Origin: UBA2040 sp041751955
GTDB lineage: Bacteria > Bacteroidota > Bacteroidia > Flavobacteriales_D > Crocinitomicaceae
DNA length: 64,000 bases
Reading direction: 5' to 3'
NCBI GenBank assembly: GCA_041751955.1
Contig: JBGSIB010000075.1
Coordinates: 50,590 to 114,589, forward strand
Position numbers and translations under genes: made by a program. Positions within the stretch are counted from its first letter, which is position 1. Each line of letters begins with the position of its first letter. The notes under the pieces were generated by a model. That model worked only from the letters and a program-made list of their open reading frames with translations, had not been told where the DNA came from and made no database searches. Below are positions 50,063-59,159 of this stretch, piece after piece.

Positions 50063-50634
50063 TGTTTTATTTTGTTGTAGCAACTACGACATAAGGGTTC
50101 GTAATCGTTTTTCGCTCCCAACATCACGCGTTCTTCATTGGAGGCAATGCGATGTGAGAATTGCGCTAAGTTACCACAAGAAACGCATATAGCATGAACC
50201 TTTGTGACGTATTCTGCCATGGCCAAAACATCTGGTATTGGTCCAAAAGGAATTCCTTTGTAATCCATGTCTAAGCCAGCAATGATTACCCGCGCGCCTT
50301 TATTAGCCAATTCTGCACATACAGTTGCCAATTCGAGGTCGAAAAACTGTGCTTCGTCAACAGCAACAATTTTTTCTTTTTTCCAAAGTTTTAAAATGGC
50401 CTCACTCGAATTGACGACCTTGGCCTCAATTGATGTTCCCTGATGGCTGACCACTTGATCTTCACTATAACGATTGTCTAATTCTGGTTTCACCAATAAA
50501 ATACTTTGTTGAGCAAATTCAGCACGTCGAAGACGACGAATCAGTTCTTCTGTTTTTCCTGAGAACATAGAACCACAAATGACTTCTATCCAACCATTCG
50601 TTCTGTTATCGTCAGGAAACTGTTCTAAAAACAT
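50059..50634 (-). CDS. tdk: Thymidine kinase, type II
   Basis: 191 aa. The P-loop is GSMFSGKTEELIRRLRR (residues 21-37), the catalytic glutamate is Glu94 in VAVDEAQFFD, and a zinc-binding lasso domain has CVSCG and CRSCYNK. It phosphorylates thymidine for the salvage pathway. The start is ATG at 50634. The stop overlaps the murF-alr start by 3 bases within TTGA, so the two are translationally coupled although their pathways differ. Confidence 0.96.
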   Translation of the reverse strand: MFLEQFPDDNRTNGWIEVICGSMFSGKTEELIRRLRRAEFAQQSILLVKPELDNRYSEDQVVSHQGTSIEAKVVNSSEAILKLWKKEKIVAVDEAQFFDLELATVCAELANKGARVIIAGLDMDYKGIPFGPIPDVLAMAEYVTKVHAICVSCGNLAQFSHRIASNEERVMLGAKNDYEPLCRSCYNKIKH

Positions 50635-50751
50635 AATTTTTGTTTGTTCCGTTACAACCTTACTTTAAAATCCAAGCTGCGGCTATTGATTTTATCGAGA
50701 TTACCGTTTGTACACATTAATTTCTGACATAAAATTCGTTATTTTGCATCC

Positions 50752-50826
50752 ATGCCTGATTGGAAAGTTAGCAACTTAGGTGAAATGTTGAAAAATAGAA
50801 AGAGATGCCCATGTCAACGCGATTAG
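50752..50826 (+). CDS. Short upstream ORF before the Glu-rich unknown
   Basis: 24 codons (MPDWKVSNLGEMLKNRKRCP and 4 more, ending CQRD), overlapping the start of the next gene in another frame. It is followed by that gene's ATG 22 bp before this stop. It may be a leader peptide that couples translation or simply chance; amino acid content (KRCPC) looks plausible for a real peptide, but no homologue is known to me. Confidence 0.25.
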   Translation: MPDWKVSNLGEMLKNRKRCPCQRD

Positions 50827-51539
50827 CAACTATAAAAAGAATACAAGAGATTTACGAAAAATTGGATCGACAAACTTTGGTTTCTGAAGAACTGGAGGAA
50901 TTGGTTCAGCTTTCCTCTGAGTTATACGAAAAAGCTTTAATTCTAAGGTTTAAAGCAGCTGAAGAAAGAGTTTTTGAGAATAAGAAGACGGAAGAAACGC
51001 CAAAAGAAGAGATAGTGGTTCAAGTTGAACAAAAGGCAGAAATTAAGGAACTCGAATTTGATATTTTCGAACCGATGCGAGAAGTCAAGGAAGCTGAAGT
51101 TGTTGAGGAGCAGGAAGAATCTTTAGTTGAACCAGAAAAAATTGAACCAGAGGAGATTATTGAACCTCTTGTTGATAATATCGAGATTGTTGTTGAAGAG
51201 GAAAAGGTTAAAGAGCTAAATACAATGAATTCGGATGCAGTACCTGCAGAATGGTCTGGTTATTTCAAGAAAGTTTTAGATGAACATTCTAGTGGTCTGC
51301 AAACAAAGTTGAATGCCCTATCCGGGTCTTTTGGCTTAAACGAAAGGATATTGTATATCAATGAATTGTTTGATGGAAATGCTGAAGAATTTTCTGAAGC
51401 AATCCAACAAATGGATAAAATGGGAGATTGGTCTTCTTGTGCTGCAAAACTCTCTGATATAGGAACCCAAAGAAATTGGGATAAAGAAGATGATGTTACA
51501 GGTGAATTCATCATTCATGTAAAAAGAAAATATGTCTAA
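50805..51539 (+). CDS. Hypothetical protein with Glu-rich central segment
   Basis: 244 aa, or 242 from the second ATG at 50811. Residues 1-~55 are a charged helix (RLATIKRIQEIYEKLDRQTL), ~60-150 are dominated by E, V, I and K and are probably disordered (for example EQEESLVEPEKIEPEEIIEP), and ~155-244 form a compact helical domain (SGYFKKVLDEHSSGLQTKLN, ERILYINELFDGNAEEFSEA). No signal peptide or membrane segment. The function is unknown; I recall similar proteins only as 'hypothetical' in this phylum. It overlaps the M28 peptidase gene by 8 bp. Confidence 0.7.
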   Translation: MPMSTRLATIKRIQEIYEKLDRQTLVSEELEELVQLSSELYEKALILRFKAAEERVFENKKTEETPKEEIVVQVEQKAEIKELEFDIFEPMREVKEAEVVEEQEESLVEPEKIEPEEIIEPLVDNIEIVVEEEKVKELNTMNSDAVPAEWSGYFKKVLDEHSSGLQTKLNALSGSFGLNERILYINELFDGNAEEFSEAIQQMDKMGDWSSCAAKLSDIGTQRNWDKEDDVTGEFIIHVKRKYV

Positions 51540-52791
51540 ATCAATCACAATATTTTTCGTCCTGTTTACTTTTTCCTTTTTTGCGCAGGAAGATTTAATT
51601 CGAAATTGGACAAAAGAATTGTGCTCACCCCAAATGCATGGAAGAGGATATGTGAATGGAGGTGACAGTCTGGCGGCAAATTATTTGGCTGGCGAATATT
51701 CGAAGTTAGGCTTAACCCCAATTCCTGGCCAAAATTCGATGTTTCAATCGTTCTACTTTCCTGTAAATAGTTTCCCTGGTCGCATGTTCGTTGCTTTGAA
51801 TGGAGTTGAACTTCAAACGGGAAAGGATTATATTGTAGACTGTGCAAGTGGAAGTTATAATGGTCAGTTGAAACCAATGTTATTGTCAAAAGAAAATCTA
51901 TACTCAATAAAAACTACCGCTGATTTGCTATTGACGTTGGATGTCAAGGCTATGAATGCTTTGGTGGTTGATTTGAAAGGTATTGGAGGTGATTCATTAA
52001 AATGGATCAAGAATAAACTAGACGAATGGAAGGACATTTTGCCTATTGTTGAACTTTACGATAAAAAGTTTACGTGGTCGGTGGCTCAATCGGCAAATAA
52101 ATTTCCGTACCTCTATTTAAGAGACTCTCTATATTCAGGCCAACAAATAAGTCTCGGAATAGAGAATGGATTCATTCCAAAGCACAAAGCGAATAACGTT
52201 GTCGCATTTTTATCTGCCAAAAAGAAAACGGATAAAACAATTTATTTTACGGCTCATTATGACCATTTGGGAAGAATGGGTGAGATGACTTATTTTCCTG
52301 GCGGCAACGACAATGCAAGTGGTTCTGCCATGCTTTTATCTTTGGCAAAGTACTTTAAAGCCAATCCAACGAAATACAACATCGTCTTTATTGCTTTTGC
52401 TGGCGAGGAAGCAGGATTGTTGGGGTCGAGATATTATGTAGAACACCCACTGACTGCGCTTACGGATATTAAGTTTCTTATTAATCTGGATATCATGGGC
52501 AGCGGAGAAGAAGGAATTACGATTGTAAATGCTACTTTGTTTCCAAAAGCTTTCAAGACTTTTACCAAGATAAATAAGCAAAAAGAACTTCTTTCCGCAA
52601 TAAAATCAAGAGGTCCGGCCGCCAATTCTGATCATTATTTTTTTACGCAGGCAGGCGTTCCAGCTGTATTTATTTACACACAAGGACCCAACAAGCACTA
52701 CCATGACATTTACGATACCTATGAAGAGCTGAGTTTTGCAGAATACCAAGACTTGGTGAGTTTATTGAAACACTTTGTAAATAAAATTTAA
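51532..52791 (+). CDS. M28-family zinc aminopeptidase, secreted
   Basis: 419 aa with a signal peptide ending FFAQ. A PA-like domain is at ~60-200, then the peptidase: His242 and Asp244 (TAHYDHLG), Asp260 (PGGNDNASG), Glu292/Glu293 (FAGEEAGLLGS) and His near residue 367 (NSDHYFFTQAGVPAVF). These are the ligands and base of a two-zinc aminopeptidase. It should release N-terminal amino acids from peptides in the periplasm. Its start overlaps the upstream gene by 8 bp. Confidence 0.93.
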   Translation: MSKSITIFFVLFTFSFFAQEDLIRNWTKELCSPQMHGRGYVNGGDSLAANYLAGEYSKLGLTPIPGQNSMFQSFYFPVNSFPGRMFVALNGVELQTGKDYIVDCASGSYNGQLKPMLLSKENLYSIKTTADLLLTLDVKAMNALVVDLKGIGGDSLKWIKNKLDEWKDILPIVELYDKKFTWSVAQSANKFPYLYLRDSLYSGQQISLGIENGFIPKHKANNVVAFLSAKKKTDKTIYFTAHYDHLGRMGEMTYFPGGNDNASGSAMLLSLAKYFKANPTKYNIVFIAFAGEEAGLLGSRYYVEHPLTALTDIKFLINLDIMGSGEEGITIVNATLFPKAFKTFTKINKQKELLSAIKSRGPAANSDHYFFTQAGVPAVFIYTQGPNKHYHDIYDTYEELSFAEYQDLVSLLKHFVNKI

Positions 52792-52872
52792 ATTTAGAAT
52801 TGTATATTCTTGCGTTTATTTAAACTTCAACTTTCTTAAAGTTTAAGTAAATTGGCTATAAATACTTGGGTT

Positions 52873-55800
52873 ATGTTAAAAGGAATCATCGTTAGCTTGG
52901 CTATTTTTTCTGCTTTTCTGCTTTACGCTCAGCCGTACAAGGGCGTGGATGGAGCGAAAGAAATTAAATACGTGCAAAGCAAATCAGCATCTTGTTCACC
53001 ACCTACCACAACCACGACAATGGAAGTGAATAATGTCAGAATGGTGGTACATACAGCTGGAAATTTATGGCAGGATTTCCCGCAAAATAAATCCATTTAT
53101 GAAGTTCCAAAAAACTCTGGGATCATGGCACTTTTTACTGCCGCCCTCTGGTTGGGAGGAACGGATGCTAATGGACAGTTGAAATTGGCAGCACTTCGAT
53201 ATAGAAATGGTCAAGATTATTGGACGGGACCATTAGCCAATGTCACGGCCGAAACCAATGCCGATATTTGTAATCAATATGATAAACATTTCATTTCTAC
53301 ACAAGATGAGGTGAGAACTTTTGTGGCTTGGTTTGATGCTGGGAAACAGGATCAATTGAATGGAACAAATACACAAAGCACCTTATTTCCAGACTATCAG
53401 GTACCGAACATTATTAAAAATTGGCCGGCACATGGCGATCCAACTGTTGGACAAGATTATTATCTAGCACCATTCTGGGATGTGGATGGAGATGGAGATT
53501 ATAATTGGGAAAATGGTGATTATCCGTGGCACGATATTTACAAAACGAAGGATTGTCAGGTAGACCGTCGAGTTTCGCTCTATGGTGATATCAACTACTG
53601 GTGGATTATGAACGACAAAGGGAACATTCATACGGAAACAGGAGCAGACCCTATTGGGATGGAGATCAGAGCACAAGCATTTGCCTTTGCAACGGGAGAT
53701 GAGATTAACAACATGACTTTCTATAATTACGAATTGATTAATCGCGGTAGTTTGACCTTGTTCAATACCTATTTCGGTTTTTTCACGGATGGTGCTTTAG
53801 GAAATCCAACCGACGATTATGTGGGTTGCGATGTGAATAGAGGTTTAGGATATTACTACAACGGAAACAATTACGACCTTGACGAGGGCGGTTGGAAAGG
53901 CTATGGATTTTCACCTCCAGCTATAGGTGTTGATTTCTTTGAAGGTCCGTACCAAGACGATGATGGAATTGATAATGCTTATGGTATTGGGGCTGGAGAA
54001 GCTTTGAATGGTATTGGTTATGGCGATACCATCATTGACAATGAGCGTTTTGGAATGCGTCGTTTTTTATATTATTCGAATACTGGAGGTGGTGCCAATG
54101 TCAATCAAACTGACCCTATTGGAGCATCGGATTATTACAATTATCTGCGAGGTTTCTGGAAAGATGGTACCCCATTTTATTATGGTGGAAGTGGTCATAT
54201 ATCCGATCCACAAGCCAATACCGCAGTACCTTGTGAATTTATGTTTCCTGGTGATACTGATCCGTTGGGTTGGGGGACAGGAGGGTTCCCCCAAGCACCT
54301 TGGACCGAGCAGACGGCTGGCAACAATCCAGACGACAGAAGATTTTTGCAATCTGCAGGACCTTTTGTTTTAAAACCGGGTGCTGTCAACAACATTACGG
54401 TGGGTGTCGCTTATGCCCGCAGTACAGCCGGTGATCCATTTGCTTCTGTTGAGGTTTTGAGAAGAGCAGATGATAAAGCCCAAGCGCTTTTCGAAAATTG
54501 TTTTCGAATAATTGAAGCACCGCATGCTCCGGATTTAGATTTTCAAGAATTGGAGAATGAGGTAATTCTCTTTCTTTCCAATAAAACAAATTCCAATAAC
54601 GCTACGGAAGAATATATCGAAAAAGATCCTTTTATTGTTTCCACTGAACCAAATCCAGATCGATTCTATCGTTTCCAAGGATATCAAATATTCCAAATCA
54701 GAAACCCATCTGTTTCTATTTCAGAATTGGATGATGAATCCGTTGCTCGATTAGTGGCGCAATGTGACAAAAAAGATGATGTTGCCCGAATTGTCAACTT
54801 TAATTTTGATAATCAAATTCAAGCTGTTGTTCCAGAAGAAAAAGTGAATGGTGAAAACAAGGGACTTCGCCACAGCTTCAGATTGACAGAGGATGCTTTT
54901 GCAAGTGGCGACAGAACTTTGGTTAACTTCAAAAGATATTATTACATAGCTGTTTCTTATGCCTACAATAATTATAAAGATTACATTCCAGACGACCCAT
55001 TGTACTTGGATGGCCAAAAATTGCCGTATTTGCGCAGTAGAAAAGCAGCTGTCGGTGAAATAAAATACATTGAAGTTATACCACATTCGCCAATGCCTGA
55101 GGCAGGAGGTACAGTGCAATTTGCCAATTATGGGGAAACTCCTGAAATTACGCGCCAAGACGGACATGGAAACGGAAACCGTGTTCTTGAATTGACCAAA
55201 AGTTCTGAGGCTACAATCTTAAGTTCTGGTTTTTTGGCAACACCGACCTATCAAAATGGGAAAGGTCCGATTAATGTAAAAGTTATTGACCCCTTAAACT
55301 TAGCGAAAGGATATTTTGAGTGTAAGTTCCATAGTTATACGCCAATACAGCCTAATGGAGGAAACTCTGCGGATAGTTCTGAGTGGTTGATCAATAGGTA
55401 TGAAAATGGAATTTTGATGGAGACCGTCACCTCAAATCAAACAATTGCCACTGAGAACGAACAGCTTATCCCTCAATGGGGAGTTTCCGTTCAAATTGTT
55501 CAAACTCCTTATTTTAAAGAAGCTGGGGTTACTGGAAATTTGAGTGTTGAAACAACAAACATTATTGAATCTAGTTTGACTTTTGTCGATTCTTCGAAAC
55601 GATGGATTAGTCCGATTACGGATTTGGATGGATATACTCCCTTAAATTGGGTTCGCTCAGGAACAACCAATGAAAGTGATTATGAAGTGGGATTGTTATA
55701 TGAAAATCCTGGTTGCTACAAGGACGAAATAGGGAAAGACCCGGACAGACGTTGGACAAAAATTGTGGAAGGTGCCTTTGCTCCACATGCTTTGGTTGGC

Positions 55801-56916
55801 TATCAATGTGATTTCATGCCGATGGCTTATTCTAAACCAACATTGAGTTATCCGAATAGTGCTGAAAGTTCTCCTGGAAGTTCACGTACAAATGCGGGAT
55901 TGGCATTTTCACCAAGTATTGATGTAGTTATTACAGATGATGTTCCCAAATGGACGAAATGTCTTGTATTAGAATTAGGTCGTGACCCAAGTTTGAACAT
56001 CGGAAATGCAAAATCCGGTGAATTGCGCAAAAGCCCAAGTTTAAACAAATTTCAACAAGAAGTTTCTGGATACGGCGTGAGTTATTTCCCTGGATATGCA
56101 ATTGATTTGGAAACGGGTGCACGTCTGCACATGGCTTTTGGAGAAAATTCCTTTCTAGGTACCGATGGCGGTGGTGATATGAAATGGAATCCGGGAAGCA
56201 GAATGTTTGATCAAGTCGGTAATCCAAAATTAGGCGGAATGCAACCAATTTATGTTTTCAACCATAAGAGCCTAACAATCAATGGATTTGGGGCTTATGA
56301 TATGGGCTCATACAGTGGTGAAACAGAAAACATAGCCGAATTGCTTGATTTAATGACGCTGGTGGAGGCCAACAATGGAGAGGCGAAAACGAAATTCTAT
56401 TCCAGCCTTGCTTGGGTAGGCTATATGCGCCTCACACCAAATCATGATTTGTTTGAAACGGACGTACGCATGCGGATACGCTTGAACAAGGAGTACAAAC
56501 ATTTTACAGCAACTGGCAAAAATGGTGGTGCACCAATGTATTCTTGGTCAATGGATAATATGGCAACGGAGCTTAGTAGAAAAGATAAATTGGCTGAAGT
56601 TCTTGATAAGATTAAAGTGGTTCCAAATCCATATTACGCCTACTCTGAATACGAGCGAAATCGTCTGGATAACCGCGTGAAAATTACCAACTTGCCAGAA
56701 GACTGTAAAATCAAAATATATACGACGAATGGTAAACTGGTTAAAAGCTTCAACAAATCAAGTACGCTCACATATCAGGATTGGGAATTGAAAAACGAAA
56801 GTGATGTTCCTGTGGCATCTGGTATTTATTTGATATGTATAAATGTTCCTGATGTTGGAGAAAAGGTGCTAAAACTATTCCTCGGAGCAAGACAAATTGA
56901 TATTCAGGGCTTGTAG
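52873..56916 (+). CDS. Very large secreted protein with T9SS type A sorting domain
   Basis: 1347 aa from the ATG at 52873, where the signal peptide begins (cleavage near LLYAQ); the longer frame begins with a TTG. The bulk is an unrecognised repeat-poor extracellular region with many Asp/Gly/Asn/Trp (ALWLGGTDANGQLKLAALRY, ENGDYPWHDIYKTKDCQVDR, FFTDGALGNPTDDYVGCDVN). The C-terminus has KVVPNPYYAYSEYERNRLDN, VKITNLPEDCKIKIYTTNGK and SGIYLICINVPDVGEKVLKL, the type A sorting fold. It is probably attached to the cell surface or secreted. Its 3' end overlaps the 3' end of the convergent kinase gene by 13 bp. Confidence 0.82.
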   Translation: MLKGIIVSLAIFSAFLLYAQPYKGVDGAKEIKYVQSKSASCSPPTTTTTMEVNNVRMVVHTAGNLWQDFPQNKSIYEVPKNSGIMALFTAALWLGGTDANGQLKLAALRYRNGQDYWTGPLANVTAETNADICNQYDKHFISTQDEVRTFVAWFDAGKQDQLNGTNTQSTLFPDYQVPNIIKNWPAHGDPTVGQDYYLAPFWDVDGDGDYNWENGDYPWHDIYKTKDCQVDRRVSLYGDINYWWIMNDKGNIHTETGADPIGMEIRAQAFAFATGDEINNMTFYNYELINRGSLTLFNTYFGFFTDGALGNPTDDYVGCDVNRGLGYYYNGNNYDLDEGGWKGYGFSPPAIGVDFFEGPYQDDDGIDNAYGIGAGEALNGIGYGDTIIDNERFGMRRFLYYSNTGGGANVNQTDPIGASDYYNYLRGFWKDGTPFYYGGSGHISDPQANTAVPCEFMFPGDTDPLGWGTGGFPQAPWTEQTAGNNPDDRRFLQSAGPFVLKPGAVNNITVGVAYARSTAGDPFASVEVLRRADDKAQALFENCFRIIEAPHAPDLDFQELENEVILFLSNKTNSNNATEEYIEKDPFIVSTEPNPDRFYRFQGYQIFQIRNPSVSISELDDESVARLVAQCDKKDDVARIVNFNFDNQIQAVVPEEKVNGENKGLRHSFRLTEDAFASGDRTLVNFKRYYYIAVSYAYNNYKDYIPDDPLYLDGQKLPYLRSRKAAVGEIKYIEVIPHSPMPEAGGTVQFANYGETPEITRQDGHGNGNRVLELTKSSEATILSSGFLATPTYQNGKGPINVKVIDPLNLAKGYFECKFHSYTPIQPNGGNSADSSEWLINRYENGILMETVTSNQTIATENEQLIPQWGVSVQIVQTPYFKEAGVTGNLSVETTNIIESSLTFVDSSKRWISPITDLDGYTPLNWVRSGTTNESDYEVGLLYENPGCYKDEIGKDPDRRWTKIVEGAFAPHALVGYQCDFMPMAYSKPTLSYPNSAESSPGSSRTNAGLAFSPSIDVVITDDVPKWTKCLVLELGRDPSLNIGNAKSGELRKSPSLNKFQQEVSGYGVSYFPGYAIDLETGARLHMAFGENSFLGTDGGGDMKWNPGSRMFDQVGNPKLGGMQPIYVFNHKSLTINGFGAYDMGSYSGETENIAELLDLMTLVEANNGEAKTKFYSSLAWVGYMRLTPNHDLFETDVRMRIRLNKEYKHFTATGKNGGAPMYSWSMDNMATELSRKDKLAEVLDKIKVVPNPYYAYSEYERNRLDNRVKITNLPEDCKIKIYTTNGKLVKSFNKSSTLTYQDWELKNESDVPVASGIYLICINVPDVGEKVLKLFLGARQIDIQGL

Positions 56917-58463
56917 GGAAGTGAAATTCGGAAAGTCGTTCCTTTGTTTACTTCAGAATGAAGGACGAATACTTTCCCTTTATGATATTCGTTGACAATT
57001 CTTTTAACTAAGGAAAGACCTAATCCCCATCCTCTTTTTTTAGTCGAAAATCCAGGTTTGAAAATTTTGTTAAGGTTCTTTTTGTCGACCCCTTTGCCCG
57101 TATCGGTAATATCTATGTACGCGTAGGCAAAATCGGAATGAAGTTTTACTTCAATTTTACCTTTTGCCTCCATGGCATCCACACCATTTTTAATTATATT
57201 TTCAATAACCCATTCCAAAAGTGAAGCGTTATGAAGAACCAAAGGTAATTCTTCACTAATAACGGTCAATTCCACATTTTTGGAAATTCTGGGACGAAGG
57301 TATTCAATAATACTTTTTGTTGTGACCTCCAAGTCATCATCTTTCAATTTGGCTTCAGATCCAATTTTTGAGAATCGGTCGGTTACTTTGTCAAGACGCG
57401 TAATGTCCTTACGCATTTCAAGTGTAATTTCTTTATTTTTTTCTTCGTTGTCCAAAAGCTCAGTCCATGCCATTAAAGAGGAAAGCGGAGTCCCCAACTG
57501 ATGCGCTGTTTCTTTTGCCATACCTGCCCAAACTTTGTTTTGCTCTGCTTTGCGAAAGGTAGAAAAAATGATATAAGCAATGAAAATGAACAGTCCAATG
57601 ATAAAAAACTGGATGTATGGAAAATATTTGAGTTGTTTGAGTTCGGAACTGCTGTCGAAGTATAGCAGCATTTCTTGGTTTTCTCCAAAAAGAATAGCTA
57701 TTGGGTCGTTTTTTGATTGTAAACTACTTTTCGTGGCATCAAGCATTTTTGGGGCAATTTCTGCTGAAGGCAAATTACTGCCAATTACAGAGTCGTTTTT
57801 AACGTCGAATAAAAGGACAGGAACGAGTCCTTCATTGTTGATCAGGTCTTCATTAAAGGATGCCAATAAAGAGTCTTTGTCATGCTCCAAACGTATAATT
57901 TCTTTCGAATCGCCATAATAATACGTCATGAACAAGCCTGCATAAACTTCAATTGTAAATGGCGGGTTAATTTTGCTCCATTCTTCACTTAATCTTATCA
58001 GTGAATCATCGTATAAACGATAAAGCTCTTTCTTCGATACTTCTGGATGATATACACGAATAGCACTTGTGTCAAATGGAATATTTACACTTGCCGACAC
58101 CTGTTTTTCGTTATCCAATAAAACAACAGGGATGTTTTTATTTTGATTGATAATTTGTAAGGGAAATGAAATATCCGAATTGAGGTCCAAGGATGTTGGT
58201 TTGGCGATTTCTTTACTCGCATCAATCCAAAGGGCAACCTTTTCTCTTTCTTTTTCGCGAAGCTGGGTGAAAGTTTGATTGGTTAATTTGACCAATTCTA
58301 CTTTTTTCTTGATGGCTCCAGCCCATTGTTTTGCTCGTTCTTTTTCTCTGTCGTGAACTTTACTTACAATGCTATTGGAAACATACAGCGAAAGCCCAAC
58401 GAAGACGAGGGCAAGCACCAATAATATTATTTTCCATCGTTGTTTGTTCGAGTATATGTTCAT
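56904..58463 (-). CDS. Sensor histidine kinase
   Basis: 519 aa. Two membrane helices (about 12-31 and 284-302) flank a ~250-residue periplasmic sensor domain of unknown ligand. After the second helix comes HisKA with the phosphorylation site His321 in MAKETAHQLGTPLSSL, then HATPase_c with the N box IENIIKNGVDAMEAKG, G1 DITDTGKGVD, F box FKPGFSTKK and G2 RGWGLGLSL. It is an orphan: no response regulator gene is adjacent. The convergent overlap of 13 bp with the T9SS protein gene may cause transcript interference. Confidence 0.92.
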   Translation of the reverse strand: MNIYSNKQRWKIILLVLALVFVGLSLYVSNSIVSKVHDREKERAKQWAGAIKKKVELVKLTNQTFTQLREKEREKVALWIDASKEIAKPTSLDLNSDISFPLQIINQNKNIPVVLLDNEKQVSASVNIPFDTSAIRVYHPEVSKKELYRLYDDSLIRLSEEWSKINPPFTIEVYAGLFMTYYYGDSKEIIRLEHDKDSLLASFNEDLINNEGLVPVLLFDVKNDSVIGSNLPSAEIAPKMLDATKSSLQSKNDPIAILFGENQEMLLYFDSSSELKQLKYFPYIQFFIIGLFIFIAYIIFSTFRKAEQNKVWAGMAKETAHQLGTPLSSLMAWTELLDNEEKNKEITLEMRKDITRLDKVTDRFSKIGSEAKLKDDDLEVTTKSIIEYLRPRISKNVELTVISEELPLVLHNASLLEWVIENIIKNGVDAMEAKGKIEVKLHSDFAYAYIDITDTGKGVDKKNLNKIFKPGFSTKKRGWGLGLSLVKRIVNEYHKGKVFVLHSEVNKGTTFRISLPYKP

Positions 58464-58516
58464 GTATAAAGTCTAAACAGACGTTTAAAAGTAGGTAAAA
58501 CGTACGTATTGATGAA

Positions 58517-59080
58517 TTATTTGTTATTCCACTGCGACATGGTATGCTGTATGCCAATAGTCACATAACTTTTGATGAACTGCTTTGCCACATCTATCCT
58601 TTCCTGAAGTGTTTCCAATTCTGTTGTGGTCCATTCACCTAAGACATAATCAACTTGTTGACCTTTGTTGAATTCGCTTCCAACACCAAATCGCAGTCGG
58701 GTATAGGCACTTGTGTTGAGTGTTGATTGAATGTCTTTTAAACCATTGTGACCGCCGTCTGAACCTTGTCCCTTCATCCGTAATTTGCCAAAAGGTAAAG
58801 CAAGATCATCGGTTATCACAATCACGTTTTCTAAAGGGATTTTGTATTGTTGCATCCAATAGTTGACCGATTTACCTGACAAATTCATGTAGGTCGAAGG
58901 TTTGATACATATCAGTTTTCTTCCTTTGTATTTTAATTCGGAAACATCAGCTAATTTTTCCGATTTAAAAGTTCCTTCCAATTCTTTTGCTAGTGACTCC
59001 ACCACTTTGAAGCCGATATTGTGCCGAGTTTCAGCATATTTCTCACCCGGATTACCCAAACCAACTATCAAGAATTTCAT
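58517..59080 (-). CDS. pth: Peptidyl-tRNA hydrolase
   Basis: 187 aa from the ATG at 59080. The longer frame adds 10 residues before the universal start MKFLIVGLGNPG. The catalytic His20 is in YAETRHNIGF, and KPSTYMNLSG, VIVITDDLALPFGKLRMKGQ and SDGGHNGLKDIQ are family stretches. The enzyme recycles tRNA from peptidyl-tRNA that dissociates from ribosomes. Promoter element at 59095-59102. Confidence 0.97.
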   Translation of the reverse strand: MKFLIVGLGNPGEKYAETRHNIGFKVVESLAKELEGTFKSEKLADVSELKYKGRKLICIKPSTYMNLSGKSVNYWMQQYKIPLENVIVITDDLALPFGKLRMKGQGSDGGHNGLKDIQSTLNTSAYTRLRFGVGSEFNKGQQVDYVLGEWTTTELETLQERIDVAKQFIKSYVTIGIQHTMSQWNNK

Positions 59081-59094
59081 TTCCTTTTTTTTAG

Positions 59095-59102
59095 CAAAAA
59101 TA
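59095..59102 (-). promoter_or_regulatory. -7 element of pth
   Basis: Minus-strand TATTTTTG fits TAnnTTTG, 14 bp before the ATG at 59080. It lies inside the longer open frame and supports the shorter start. Confidence 0.6.
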
Positions 59103-59108
59103 CAAAAC

Positions 59109-59140
59109 AAAAAAAGAGGTGAGCAATGCCCACCTCTTTT
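59109..59140 (-). terminator. Terminator of the OmpA-family gene
   Basis: AAAAGAGGTG pairs with CACCTCTTTT around a 9-nt loop, 20 bp after the stop at 59160 on the minus strand. Confidence 0.85.
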
Positions 59141-59159
59141 GAATATTATTGTGTTCAGT

